From the NCBI RefSeq assembly GCF_009857835.1, contig NZ_WWCL01000002.1, positions 186,001 through 250,000 of the forward strand: 64,000 nt of DNA. The letters run 5' to 3'. The position numbers were made by a program, and so were the translations under genes. Under the pieces are notes generated by a model. The model was given only the letters and a program-made list of their open reading frames with translations. It was not told the origin of the DNA and made no database searches. Shown here one piece after another: positions 27,276-36,855 of the stretch (within the stretch, counting starts at the first letter, position 1; every line of letters starts with the position of its first letter). Source of the stretch: Duganella fentianensis. Lineage in GTDB: Bacteria; Pseudomonadota; Gammaproteobacteria; Burkholderiales; Burkholderiaceae_D.

Positions 27276-30200
27276 TCATGCTTTTTCCACTTTCACCAGG
27301 AAGGACTTGAATTCCGGTGTCTGCGAATTGCCGTCACCAACGGTCGGTGTCAGCGTGTTGATTAAGTACCCAGGTTTGGTAACCCCCTTGAAACCGAAGT
27401 GGATAGGCAGACCCACCTGATGGGTCTTTTTGCCGTCTATGGTCAGCGCCTTGATACGCTTGGTCACCACTGCCTTGGCAATGATGTGGCCACGCTTGGA
27501 GCTGACCTTGACGCGGTCGCCGTGCTTCACGCCGATCTCGTTGCCCAGTTCCTCGCCGATTTCCACAAACTGCTCCGGCTGGATGATGGCATTCAGCTTG
27601 GCATGCTTGGTCCAGTAGTGGAAGTGCTCCGTCAGACGGTAGCTGGTGGCCACGTGCGGGAACTCCGCCGCTTTGCCCAGCTTGGCGCGGTCGTTGGCAA
27701 ACATGCGCGCAGCCGGATTGCTGGTGGCGCGCGCATTGTTCGGGTGCAGCGGGTTGTGGCCCACCGGCGTTTCGAACGGCTCGTAGTGCTCGGGGAACGG
27801 TCCCTCGGCCATGGCCTCGCGCGAGAAGAAGCGTGCTACACCTTCTGCCAGCATGATGAACGGGCCCATACCGTTTTCCGGCGGCTCGTCGGCCTTGAAG
27901 TCGGGGATGTCCGGTCCGGCCCAGTTGGTGCCGTTCCACGCGATCAGCTTGCGGGTCGCATCCCATGGCTTGCCCTTGGTGTCGCAGGAAGCACGGTTGT
28001 ACAGCACGCGGCGATTGGCCGGCCATGCCCAGGCCCAGTTCAGGGTCTGGCCTATGCCGCTCGGATCGCTGTTGTCGCGCCGTCCCATCTGGTTGCCTGC
28101 GGCGGTCCAGCTACCGGCGAAGATCCAGCAACCGCAGGCGGTGCTGCCATCGTCACGCAGTTGCGCGAAGCCGGCCAGCTGCTCGTTTTTCTTCAGGATG
28201 ACTTTAGTCGGGTCCTTCGGATCGGTCAGCTCCTTGAGTGCTTTGCCGTTGTATTCCATCGCCAGTTCTTCCGGCTGCGGGCTATACGGCTGGGCATAAG
28301 GCCAGGTCAGGTTGAGGATAGGATCAGGGAATTTGCCGCCATCCTTCTTGTACATCGCTTTGATGCGCAGGAACAGGCCGGACATGATTTCCAGATCGCT
28401 GCGGGTCTGGCCCGGACCATCGGCGCCCTGCCAGTGCCACTGCAGCACGCGCGAGGAACTCACCAGCGAGCCGCGTTCTTCGGCGAAGCAGGTGGTCGGC
28501 AGGCGGAATACTTCGGTCATGATCTTGGTCGGATCGACCTGATGGAACTCGCCGAACGGACGCCAGAATTCCGCCGTTTCCACGGCCAGCGGGTCCATCA
28601 CCACCAGATACTTCAGCTTGGACAGTGCTTCGGTAATCTTCTGCTTGTCCGGTGCCGAGGCCAGAATGTTGAAGCCCTGGCAGATGTAGCCGTTCATCTT
28701 CCCCTGGTGCATAAGCTCGAACACCTGCATCATGTCGTAAGGCTTATCCAGTTTAGGCAGATAGTCGAAGGCGTAGTTGTTCTCCTCCGTGGCTGCATCA
28801 CCCCACCAGCACTTCATGAAGCTGACGAGGAATTTCTTGGAGTTGCTGTAGTAGCTGAGCTGATTCGGACGCAGTGGCTTGAGTGCCCGCTTGGCTACAT
28901 AGGCATCCCATTCCTGTTCGGCTTCGCCGGGCAGGGTGAGATAACCGGGCAGCATATTGGTCAGCAGACCAAGGTCAGTCAGGCCCTGAATATTCGAGTG
29001 ACCGCGCAGCGCATTCATGCCGCCGCCAGCGATACCCATATTCCCCAGCAGCAGCTGCACCATCGCGCCCGTGCGCAGGGTTTCCGCGCCCGTCGAGTGC
29101 TGGGTCCAGCCCAGTGCATACAGGATGGTGGCAGCACGACCCGGTACGGCCGTCGATGCCAGCATTTCCGCGACCTTGTTGAATTTCTCCGGCGGTACGC
29201 CGCAGACTTTCTCCACCATGGCCGGGGTGTAGCGCGAATAATGCGCCTTCATCAGCTGGTACACGCAGCGCGGGTGTTCCAGCGTCGGATCGACTTTGGC
29301 ATAGCCATCTTCGCCCAGCTCGTAGTTCCAGCTGCTCTTGTCGGTGTACTTGCCGGCTTTTTCGTCGTAGCCCGAATACAGACCATCCTTGAACGAGAAG
29401 TCCTCGCGCACGATGAACGGCATGTCGGTGTAGTTGCGCACGTACTCGTGCTGGATCTTATCGTTGGTCAGCAGGTAGTTGATGATACCGCCGAGGAAAA
29501 CGATGTCCGCACCGGTACGGGTAGGGACGTAATAGTCCGCCACCGAAGCGGTTCGGGTAAAGCGCGGATCGACCACGATCAGCTTGGCGCCGCGATGCGC
29601 TTTCGCTTCCGTGACCCATTTAAAGCCGCAAGGGTGTGCTTCTGCTGCGTTACCGCCCATGACCAGGATGACATCAGCATTTTTGATGTCTACCCAGTGA
29701 TTCGTCATCGCACCACGTCCAAATGTCGAGGCAAGACCTGCCACCGTTGGACCGTGTCAAACACGTGCTTGATTGTCGAATGCCAGCATGCCGAGACTGC
29801 GCATGGTTTTATGGGTTAAGTAGCCTACCTCGTTGGTGGCAGCGGAGGCGCACAGCATACCGGTGGTGGTCCAGCGGTTGACGGTTTTGCCTTCGGGGGT
29901 TTTCTCGATAAAGTTCGCGTCGCGGTCAGCCTTCATCAGCTTGGCGATGCGGGTCAGCGCGTCATCCCACGAAATGGGGCTCCATTCCGTGGCGCCCGGG
30001 GCACGGTATTCCGGTGCCAGCAGACGGTTTTCGGAGTGGATGAAATCGACCAGACTGGCGCCTTTCGGGCACAGCGTGCCGCGATTGACAGGGTGGTCGG
30101 CATCGCCTTCGATGTGGATGATGGTGGACTTGGCGTTTTTCGCGCCGTCGCCCAGACCGTACATCAGAATGCCGCAACCGACGGAGCAGTAGGGGCAGGT

Positions 30201-30347
30201 GTTGCGGGTTTCAGTACTGCGCGCTAGCTTGTATTGCCGGACTTCGGCCAAGGCCGTGCCCGGGGTAAAGCCGAGTAACGCGATACTTGAACCCGCGATG
30301 GCAGCGCCAGTTACCCGAAGGAACTGGCGGCGGTTCATCTGGTTCAT
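27276..30347 (-). CDS. fdnG: Formate dehydrogenase-N, selenocysteine-containing alpha subunit
   Basis: The 1023-residue catalytic subunit oxidises formate to CO2 at a Mo- or W-bis-MGD centre on the periplasmic side. The N-terminus carries a Tat signal ([15 protein letters not shown], Arg6-Arg7). A [4Fe-4S] site follows: Cys51, Cys54, Cys58 and Cys93. The reading frame is interrupted only by UGA at 29757-29759, codon 197, in the context [17 protein letters not shown]. This is exactly where E. coli FdnG has selenocysteine. The UGA is followed by a SECIS hairpin, and selA, selB and selC are downstream. It should be annotated as one intact gene, not two. Confidence 0.96.
29720..29759 (-). promoter_or_regulatory. 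Selenocysteine UGA codon and bacterial SECIS element in fdnG
   Basis: Read on the minus strand, UGA (29759-29757) is followed after 18 bases by the loop GGUCU (29738-29734), held by the stem GGCA/UGCC (29742-29739 with 29733-29730). The 18-base spacing and GGUCU loop are the same as in the E. coli fdhF SECIS, the SelB-binding element. It directs Sec insertion at codon 197. Confidence 0.93.
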
Positions 30348-30492
30348 GGGATAAGCCTTTCATAGGTGGCAAAGACCTACCAAGTTTATCACCAGGGAAA
30401 GGCTAGTTTCGAAATCGATTGCAATAAATGTTGCTTTTGATGCACTGCAGCACGGGCAATCTTGTCAGAACGTTTAAGAAATTAACCCCGCG

Positions 30493-32079
30493 TCATTCGC
30501 CCGGGCGTTGATAGCAGCGGCGCAGGCGGGCAAAGTCGTAGAACTGGCTTGCGGCCGTAAGTTTTGCGTAAGCACAGCTGGTTTTGAAATCGACGGGCTG
30601 TTCGTTGTACAGCATGCGCACGGCGATTTGACCTTGATCGTTTTGATAAGCATCCCACTGGATGTTGGCCGCCATGGGCGCCACCCGTTCGCCGCGCCAT
30701 GGGCTGGATTTGTAACTATAAGGCGTCGACGCTGTCAGCTGTTCGGACATGCCCTGCAGGCCGAGCAGGGCCGCCATGGGGATGACGATTTCCGCATGGG
30801 CGAAGCGCAGCTTGGCGACGTGGCGCAGGTCGCCCGCTGCCACGGTTTCGACTTCTGCAAAGAAGTCATCGAGCAGGGGCTGGGCCATGGCGTAGTTGAC
30901 GCTGCCGTTTTCCTGCAGGCCGGGGCCTTTGCTGTAGAAGCTCACCGCATCTTCGTGGGCGGCGAATACGGCGGCTTGCGTTTGTGGCAGGAAGCGGTGG
31001 AAGTCGGTGCGAAGTTCGTCCTGCATGTCGGCGGCGGCAGCGTACAGCTCATACAAAGCCAGTGCGGCATCGACCGGCGTACGCAGTACCGTTTCTCCAT
31101 CGCCCGTCAGGCGGCTGGTGTACTGGCCATCTTTGCTGCTGAACTGCATGCTGCCGGTATTGGCTGCCGTATGCTGGCCGGCGCCTAGCGCACGCAGGAA
31201 GGCCGGCCGGAACAGGCGCGCCAGTACGGCGTGCGCTGCCTGTGCCAGTTCTGGCCGGGCTTCCAGCGCAGCGAGTCGCTGGCTCAGGGCCTCGCTGCGC
31301 AGCCATGCCTGATAGGCGAGGCTGGCCTGATAAGCGGCATACAGCGGATCGCTGCTGTCGCTGACCAGATCCGTTTTGGGATTGAGTTTGTGGAAGTAGA
31401 GCAGGAAGCGGTCGGTGCCGGCAGCGCTGCTGCCGCTGCCAGCGCCACCAATGCTTGCGCTGCTACCGCTGCTGCGGGGTGCCAGCGGGGCCGGACGCAC
31501 CAGTTGTGCCTGTAGCGCCGGCTGCAAAGCGAACAGTGCCTGCGCAAAGTACTCGCCGCTATCGACCGCACGGTCTTTGCCCGAACTGAGTAGCAATATC
31601 TGGCGCGGTGCTGCGCCGCTGCCGGCATCCGCTGGCTGGAAGAGTGGTGCCATGCGTTGATACATTCGCTGTGCCAGTTGCTGGTGTTCGCGTATGCCCT
31701 GCATGGTTTCGTTGCCGTAGCCGGGTTTGCGTATGCCTGCCACGCCATAGCCCAGCAAGGCGTTGGCCTCCATCATCTGGAAGATGGCCGGTTCCAGCTG
31801 CGCGCCCAGCGGGGTGAGCGCGTGCTGCTGCTTTGCCAGTTGTACCAGATTGTAGAGCGCCAGATCGGACTTCATGCTGGTCAGCCCGCGCGAACCATGG
31901 CGTGCCAGCAGCTGGGTATGGATAGGCCGGTAGCCTTGCGGCACAGCTTCGCTGCGGGCGCTGGCCAGCTGCGGTTGATACGGCGTCTTGGTCTGGTAAT
32001 GCTGACCGTAGGCCGACGACAGCAGCAGGGACAGCGCGGCAGCGGCAGTGCCAGTGCGGGCAAGGCGTGGGGCCGGCAT
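30493..32079 (-). CDS. MINPP-type histidine phosphatase (phytase-like)
   Basis: A 528-residue clade-2 histidine phosphatase. The signal peptide covers about residues 1-25. The catalytic motif LLARHGSRG (Arg60, His61, Arg64) provides the phospho-histidine. The proton-donor motif is HAE at His428 (RFAHAEIVIPM), as in multiple inositol polyphosphate phosphatases rather than the His-Asp of AppA phytases. A low-complexity Ser/Gly/Ala insertion lies near residues 205-225. It would release phosphate from phytate or similar esters. The start codon is two bases after the TonB receptor stop, so the pair is an operon. Confidence 0.83.
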   Translation of the reverse strand: MPAPRLARTGTAAAALSLLLSSAYGQHYQTKTPYQPQLASARSEAVPQGYRPIHTQLLARHGSRGLTSMKSDLALYNLVQLAKQQHALTPLGAQLEPAIFQMMEANALLGYGVAGIRKPGYGNETMQGIREHQQLAQRMYQRMAPLFQPADAGSGAAPRQILLLSSGKDRAVDSGEYFAQALFALQPALQAQLVRPAPLAPRSSGSSASIGGAGSGSSAAGTDRFLLYFHKLNPKTDLVSDSSDPLYAAYQASLAYQAWLRSEALSQRLAALEARPELAQAAHAVLARLFRPAFLRALGAGQHTAANTGSMQFSSKDGQYTSRLTGDGETVLRTPVDAALALYELYAAAADMQDELRTDFHRFLPQTQAAVFAAHEDAVSFYSKGPGLQENGSVNYAMAQPLLDDFFAEVETVAAGDLRHVAKLRFAHAEIVIPMAALLGLQGMSEQLTASTPYSYKSSPWRGERVAPMAANIQWDAYQNDQGQIAVRMLYNEQPVDFKTSCAYAKLTAASQFYDFARLRRCYQRPGE

Positions 32080-32081
32080 GC

Positions 32082-34193
32082 TTAGAAGTCCACCCGCAGG
32101 TTGACGCTGACCGTGCGTGGCGAGCCTACGTTCAGGTAGTTCTCCTGATAGTAGGTCCAGTACTTGCGGTTGGCGATGTTGGAGATGTTGGCGCGCACGC
32201 TGACCATCTTACCGAAGTAGCGCTGACGGTAGTTGAAGCCCGCATCGAACAGCGTGGTGCCGGACAGCGTATGGACATTGGCCGCATCGAGCGGCAGCTC
32301 GCCCAGATATTGCGAGCCGGCGTGCAGGGCGAGGCCCGGCAGCACTTCGCGCCAGGTGGCCTGTATCGAAGCCTGACGGCGCGGTGCACCGACAGCACGC
32401 TTGCCGCTGTAGCCGGGCGCCGCATTTTCCAGCGTGGCGTCGAGCAGCATGATGCCGCCTTCGACGGACAGGTTTTTGCTGGCCTGAACCACGCTATTCA
32501 CTTCCAGACCCTGATACTTGGTCTCGCCATCGGCCACGAAGACATTGGCCGCATTGGTGTACTGCGCGCCGCGCTTGATCTGGAACAGCGCCGCGCTGGC
32601 ATTCCAGAAGCTGCGCTCCGTCTTGATGCCCGCTTCCGCCTGCTTGCTCTTGATCGGTGCGAAGGTCTGGTTGGCGTTGACGGCGGAGGCGGGCGCATTC
32701 GAGGCCATCTCCATCGCTTCCACATAGCTGGCGTACAGAGTGGTGTCCGCCGCCGGCTTGAACATCAGCGCCACGGTAGGCGTGGTGCGGTTGGCCGGAT
32801 AGCTGGCCGTCACCACGTTCTTGGTGTTGTAGGCGTTTTCGTTAAAGCGGTTGTAGCGCGCACCGGCCAGCACCGACCAGTTGTCGTTGAATTTGACGGT
32901 GTCGCTGAAGAACACGGCTTCCTGACGGGTAGCCTCATCCTGATAGGTGCCGCCGCTCCAGTTGATGCTGTTGACGTTGATGATGGTAGGCGCGTACAGA
33001 TTGCCCGTGCCCAGATAGGTCTTGGGCGTGACGGCCGAGGAGGTGGACGTCAGGTTCTGCGACGTGAAGCCGGTCACGATATCGTGCGCCACGCCCCATT
33101 TCTGCAGCTTGCCTTCCCAGCTAGCCTGTATCTGGTCGAAGTGGTAGCCGTGCAGCTCCGAAGTGACGCGATCCTTATAGTCGCCCTTGTCACTGGTGAT
33201 GTAGTACTGGTCCTTCTTGTAGACGCGGGTGGAGTCGGAAGTGCGATAGGACAGGTTCATCATCCAGTCCGGTGCTACGCGTGCGTCCATACCCATGGTG
33301 TACATGACGAATTCCACGTCGCTGCCGGCGCCTATGCTATTGAGCTTGCTGTTGCCGGCGATCGGGCGTGGCACCGCGTAGGAAGTGGAGAGCACCACGT
33401 CGGTGCCGCCTACGCTCTTGCGGCGCTGGTAGAGCGATTCGTAGGTCAGCGCGACATCATCGCTGATGCGCCATTCCAGATTCAGGCCAGCAGCGTTACG
33501 GTGGATGGTGCCGCTTTCTTCCTGTACGCCGCCATCTTCATGCAGCAGGTTGAGGCGGTAGCCGAAGCCGCCTTCTTCGCCCAGACGGCCGCCGATATCG
33601 AAGTGTTCCTTGAGCGCGCCACCTTCCTGATAGCCCAGCGCTGCGCTAAAGCTCTTGTCCGTAGTAGGGCGCTTGCTGACGTAATTGACGATGCCGCCCG
33701 GCGAACCGAAGCCGTACATAAAGCCGCTCAGGCCTTTCAGCACTTCCACGCTTTCGAACATTTCCAGCGGCATTTCGGTACCGCGGTTGACGGCAGCCAG
33801 GCCGTTGATCTTGTAACCGTTCAGGTCATCGAGGCGCAGGCCGCGCATCTGTATGGTGGCCGGGTGGGTGCTGATGGGCGGGCTGATAGCCGTGACGGAA
33901 GCATCGTATTTGAGCACTTCCGAAATACTGGTGGCCAGACGGTCTTCGATTTCGTCGCTGCTGACAGCCTTGGTGGAGAACGGCGTATCAAGTTCGGATT
34001 TGCGGCCCAGCGCACCGCCGCTGACGCTATCGCCCAGCTTCTTCTTTTCCACCGTGGCTTTGACAAATACTTTGGACAGCGCACCTTCGCTGCCATCTTC
34101 GGTTGCCATAACAGGGGCGTGCAGGGCGCACAGGCCAGCGGCGGCCAGCGCCAGATGCAAACGGGTTTTTGCGTAAGGGGTAGCGATGTACAT
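32082..34193 (-). CDS. TonB-dependent receptor (siderophore-receptor type)
   Basis: A 703-residue outer-membrane receptor. The signal peptide ends near APVMA (about residue 30). The plug domain follows, with ISEVLKYDASVTAISPPIST, IQMRGLRLDDLNGYKING, EVLKGLSGFMYGFGSPGGI and NYVSKRPTTD. The 22-strand barrel ends with VSVNLRVDF, the C-terminal Phe signal for BAM. The class usually imports ferric siderophores, but coupling to a MINPP phosphatase suggests a phosphorylated or phytate-bound ligand. That ligand assignment is inference. It is divergent from the sugar ABC transporter operon. Confidence 0.88.
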   Translation of the reverse strand: MYIATPYAKTRLHLALAAAGLCALHAPVMATEDGSEGALSKVFVKATVEKKKLGDSVSGGALGRKSELDTPFSTKAVSSDEIEDRLATSISEVLKYDASVTAISPPISTHPATIQMRGLRLDDLNGYKINGLAAVNRGTEMPLEMFESVEVLKGLSGFMYGFGSPGGIVNYVSKRPTTDKSFSAALGYQEGGALKEHFDIGGRLGEEGGFGYRLNLLHEDGGVQEESGTIHRNAAGLNLEWRISDDVALTYESLYQRRKSVGGTDVVLSTSYAVPRPIAGNSKLNSIGAGSDVEFVMYTMGMDARVAPDWMMNLSYRTSDSTRVYKKDQYYITSDKGDYKDRVTSELHGYHFDQIQASWEGKLQKWGVAHDIVTGFTSQNLTSTSSAVTPKTYLGTGNLYAPTIINVNSINWSGGTYQDEATRQEAVFFSDTVKFNDNWSVLAGARYNRFNENAYNTKNVVTASYPANRTTPTVALMFKPAADTTLYASYVEAMEMASNAPASAVNANQTFAPIKSKQAEAGIKTERSFWNASAALFQIKRGAQYTNAANVFVADGETKYQGLEVNSVVQASKNLSVEGGIMLLDATLENAAPGYSGKRAVGAPRRQASIQATWREVLPGLALHAGSQYLGELPLDAANVHTLSGTTLFDAGFNYRQRYFGKMVSVRANISNIANRKYWTYYQENYLNVGSPRTVSVNLRVDF

Positions 34194-34563
34194 AAAAGAC
34201 CGATCGTGCGTTAGTAGAAAACGCGAGAGCTTAGCGACCGTGTGTTACCGGCGTGTGACGAGTTGCGGTAAGCGGGAAAGGCGGATGCGGCGAACTGACA
34301 ACAGTGGCGCAAGAGTTTTGTTAAGTTTTGTAAGGTTTTCTTACCTTGCATTGCATAACGTCGCCAGATTTCGCGGTTTTTCGCTTGTCTATGCCAGTGT
34401 GCGTTACGAAGTGTAAGTCCAGTGCGGTTTCATAATTTTAAATGGCCAATGAAATCAATGACTTAGTGATTATGTTGTCGCAGACCACGGACGGTTTTGT
34501 CACATAAATAGCGGTGCTAGTATGGCCTCATCGTTGTAAAGATAGCCATAGATAAGGATATAC
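34194..34563. other. Divergent promoter region between TonB receptor and sugar-binding protein
   Basis: This 370-base gap is AT-richer than its surroundings and holds no convincing gene. It must contain the promoters for the TonB-phosphatase operon (minus strand) and the ABC transporter operon (plus strand). The tandem decamers at 34315-34344 are the only structured element I can see. The ribosome site before the plus-strand gene is AAGGATA at 34553-34559. Confidence 0.5.
34315..34344. repeat. Three tandem 10-base repeats in the divergent promoter region
   Basis: GTTTTGTTAA, GTTTTGTAAG and GTTTTCTTAC stand directly head to tail. The 10-base period matches one DNA turn, so the copies face the same side of the helix. 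They lie about 120 bases upstream of the TonB receptor start. They could bind a regulator cooperatively. Confidence 0.55.
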
Positions 34564-35814
34564 ATGACTGTACGCACCTTGCTCCGTAACGCCATGCTCG
34601 CCGCTGCCATACTGGCTCCTGCGGCGCAGGCCGGCACGCTGATTATCGAAAGCTGGCGCGTGGATGACAAAGCCCTGTGGGAGAAAGTGCTGCTGCCCGC
34701 CTTCGAGAAAAACCATCCGGGCATAGAAGTGAAGTTCGCGCCGACTGCCCCCACCGAATACGACTCCAGCCTCGCTGCGCGGCTGGCTGGCGGCACAGCG
34801 GGCGACCTGATTGCCTGCCGCCCCTTCGATGTATCGCTGTCGCTGTACAAAAAGGGCCAGCTGGAGAAGCTCGATGGCAAGGCCGGCATGCAGAATTTCC
34901 CTGCCTCGGCCATGGTGGCCTGGCAGACCGACGATGGCAAAGACACCTTCTGCATGCCCATCGCATCCGTGATCCACGGTTTCCTGTACAACAAAAAGAT
35001 CTTCAAGAAGCTCAATCTGCAGCCGCCGCGCACGGTCGACGAGTTCTTCGCTGTGCTCGATGGCCTGAAGAAGGGTGGCGTGATGCCGCTGGCGCTGGGT
35101 ACAGCCGACCAGTGGGAATCGAGCCAAATGGTTTATACCAATATCGGCCCGAATTTCTGGCGTGGCGAGGAAGGCCGCAAGGCGCTGATCGCCGGCAAAG
35201 CCCGTCTGACGGATGCGCCGTTTGTTGAAGCGCTGCAGTTCGAGCAGCGCATGGGCAGCTATCTGCCCAAGGGTGCCAGCGCCCAGACCTATGGCGATAG
35301 CCAGAACCTGTTTTCGCTGGGCCGGGCCGCCATCTATCCGGCCGGTTCGTGGGACATCTCGTATTTCGGTCAGGTGCAAGGGCTGGAACTGGGCGCTTTC
35401 CCGCCGCCGGTGCGCAAGCTCGGCGATCCCTGCTTCATCTCCGACCACATGGATATCGGCATAGGCATCAACCGCAAATCGCGCAACAAGGACGATGCCT
35501 ACAAATTCCTCGCCTGGGTGGGCTCGCAGGAGTTTGCCGATCTGTACACCAATCGCGTGACGGGCTTCTTTTCGCTATCCAACCACCTGATCGCCGTGCG
35601 CGATCCCGTCGCCAAACAGGTGGCGGAGTGGCGCAATAGCTGCGCTTCCACCATACGCTTCAACGCGCAGGTGCTGAACCGCGGCCAGCCCAGCATGGAG
35701 AGCGAACTGTGGAACGTCAACGCACAGGTTTTGAACGGCAAGCTGGCACCGAAAGATGCTGCGGCCAAGCTGCAAAGCGGTTTTGCCAAGTGGTACAAAC
35801 CACAGCAGAAGTAG
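34564..35814 (+). CDS. ABC transporter sugar-binding protein (CUT1 family)
   Basis: A 416-residue periplasmic solute-binding protein of family 1. The signal peptide ends at about residue 20 (APAAQAG). The mature protein starts GTLIIESWRVDDKALWEKVL, with FEKNHPGIEVKFAPTAPTEY and GSWDISYFGQVQ. It would capture a mono- or oligosaccharide for the permeases encoded next. An intrinsic terminator lies between it and the permease genes, which should make this protein more abundant than the membrane components. The substrate is not deducible. Confidence 0.9.
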   Translation: MTVRTLLRNAMLAAAILAPAAQAGTLIIESWRVDDKALWEKVLLPAFEKNHPGIEVKFAPTAPTEYDSSLAARLAGGTAGDLIACRPFDVSLSLYKKGQLEKLDGKAGMQNFPASAMVAWQTDDGKDTFCMPIASVIHGFLYNKKIFKKLNLQPPRTVDEFFAVLDGLKKGGVMPLALGTADQWESSQMVYTNIGPNFWRGEEGRKALIAGKARLTDAPFVEALQFEQRMGSYLPKGASAQTYGDSQNLFSLGRAAIYPAGSWDISYFGQVQGLELGAFPPPVRKLGDPCFISDHMDIGIGINRKSRNKDDAYKFLAWVGSQEFADLYTNRVTGFFSLSNHLIAVRDPVAKQVAEWRNSCASTIRFNAQVLNRGQPSMESELWNVNAQVLNGKLAPKDAAAKLQSGFAKWYKPQQK

Positions 35815-35852
35815 CATCACATACGTCTCCCCCGATGATGGTGTGATTCTTA

Positions 35853-35886
35853 GACCGGCGCCGGGCGCGGTGCCGGTCCCTTTTTT
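35853..35886 (+). terminator. Intercistronic terminator/attenuator after the sugar-binding protein gene
   Basis: GACCGGC pairs with GCCGGTC around a 12-base loop and is followed by CC and six T residues. It sits 38 bases after the stop of the binding-protein gene and before the first permease. Partial read-through would explain stoichiometry in the operon. Confidence 0.82.
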
Positions 35887-35918
35887 CTCCCGCACAGACA
35901 CGAATACTGGAGTCCTCC

Positions 35919-36845
35919 TTGAAACATGCAGTTCACACAGTCAGGCCGTGGCAGCTGGTGCTGTTTCTTGCACCGGCCCTGCTGGTCTACACGCTGTTCA
36001 GCGCCATGCCGCTGGCGCAGACGCTGGCGCAAGGCTTCTTCAGCGCCGACGAGAATGGCAAGGCCGTATTCGCCGGGCTGGAAAATTTCCGCACCATCCT
36101 GCTTGATCCCGACTGGTCGGCCGGCTTCTGGAACGCCATGGTGAATAACGCGCGTTTTTTCGCCATCCACATGCTGCTGCAGAATCCTGTCGGGCTGGCG
36201 CTGGCCACGCTGTTCAGCCTCAAAGGCCTGCGCGGAGCCCGTACCTATCGCACGCTGATCTTCCTGCCTACGCTGCTGTCGGTGGTGATCATCGGCTTTA
36301 TCTGGCAGCTGATCCTGTCGCCGCTGTGGGGTGTGGGCGAGAAGCTGCTGGGCTTTGCCGGACTGGCCGAGCTGTTTGCACCATGGCTGGGGCAGGAGGA
36401 GACGGCGCTGACCGCGCTGTCCATCGTCTCGGTCTGGCAGTACATCGGCATGCCGATGATGCTGATCTATGCCGCACTGCTGGCTGTGCCGGATGAAATC
36501 GTCGAGGCAGCCCACGTGGAAGGCGCCAGCGCGCTGCGCATCTTCTGGCAGATCAAGCTGCCGCTGATCTACCCGACGCTGGGCCTGGTCACCATCCTGA
36601 CCTTTGTCGCCAACTTCAATGCCTTTGATCTGATCTATTCCGTCAAAGGGGCGCTGGCGGGGCCGAACTACTCGACCGACATCCTCGGCACGCTGTTCTA
36701 CCGCACCTTCTTCGGCTATCAGGCGCAGGTGGGCAATGCCTATCTGGGCTCTGCCGTGGCCACGCTGATGTTCCTCGTGATACTGGCTGGTGTAGGCGTG
36801 TACTTCGTGGCCGTGCAGCGCCGGCTGACCCGCTACGCCCTGTGA
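35919..36845 (+). CDS. Sugar ABC transporter permease (MalF/UgpA type)
   Basis: A 308-residue inner-membrane permease with six predicted helices. The binding-protein-dependent transport EAA loop is visible as VPDEIVEAAHVEGASALRIF, followed by WQIKLPLIYPTLG. The start is a TTG at 35919 with GGAG six bases upstream; the protein begins MKHAVHTVRPWQLVLFLAPA. It pairs with the following permease to form the channel of a CUT1 importer. Confidence 0.92.
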   Translation: MKHAVHTVRPWQLVLFLAPALLVYTLFSAMPLAQTLAQGFFSADENGKAVFAGLENFRTILLDPDWSAGFWNAMVNNARFFAIHMLLQNPVGLALATLFSLKGLRGARTYRTLIFLPTLLSVVIIGFIWQLILSPLWGVGEKLLGFAGLAELFAPWLGQEETALTALSIVSVWQYIGMPMMLIYAALLAVPDEIVEAAHVEGASALRIFWQIKLPLIYPTLGLVTILTFVANFNAFDLIYSVKGALAGPNYSTDILGTLFYRTFFGYQAQVGNAYLGSAVATLMFLVILAGVGVYFVAVQRRLTRYAL

Positions 36846-36855
36846 AGGATGCGCC

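Noticed and set aside
27276..30347. Formate dehydrogenase alpha gene appears split by a stop codon, as in a pseudogene or two separate genes.
   Set aside because: The stop is UGA at the conserved selenocysteine position, followed by a SECIS hairpin, and selA, selB and selC are adjacent. The frame is otherwise intact on both sides.
34494..34512. TTGTCACATAAATAGCGG-like sequence as a Pho box for the sugar operon.
   Set aside because: Only the first half-site resembles the consensus; the second direct repeat is missing.
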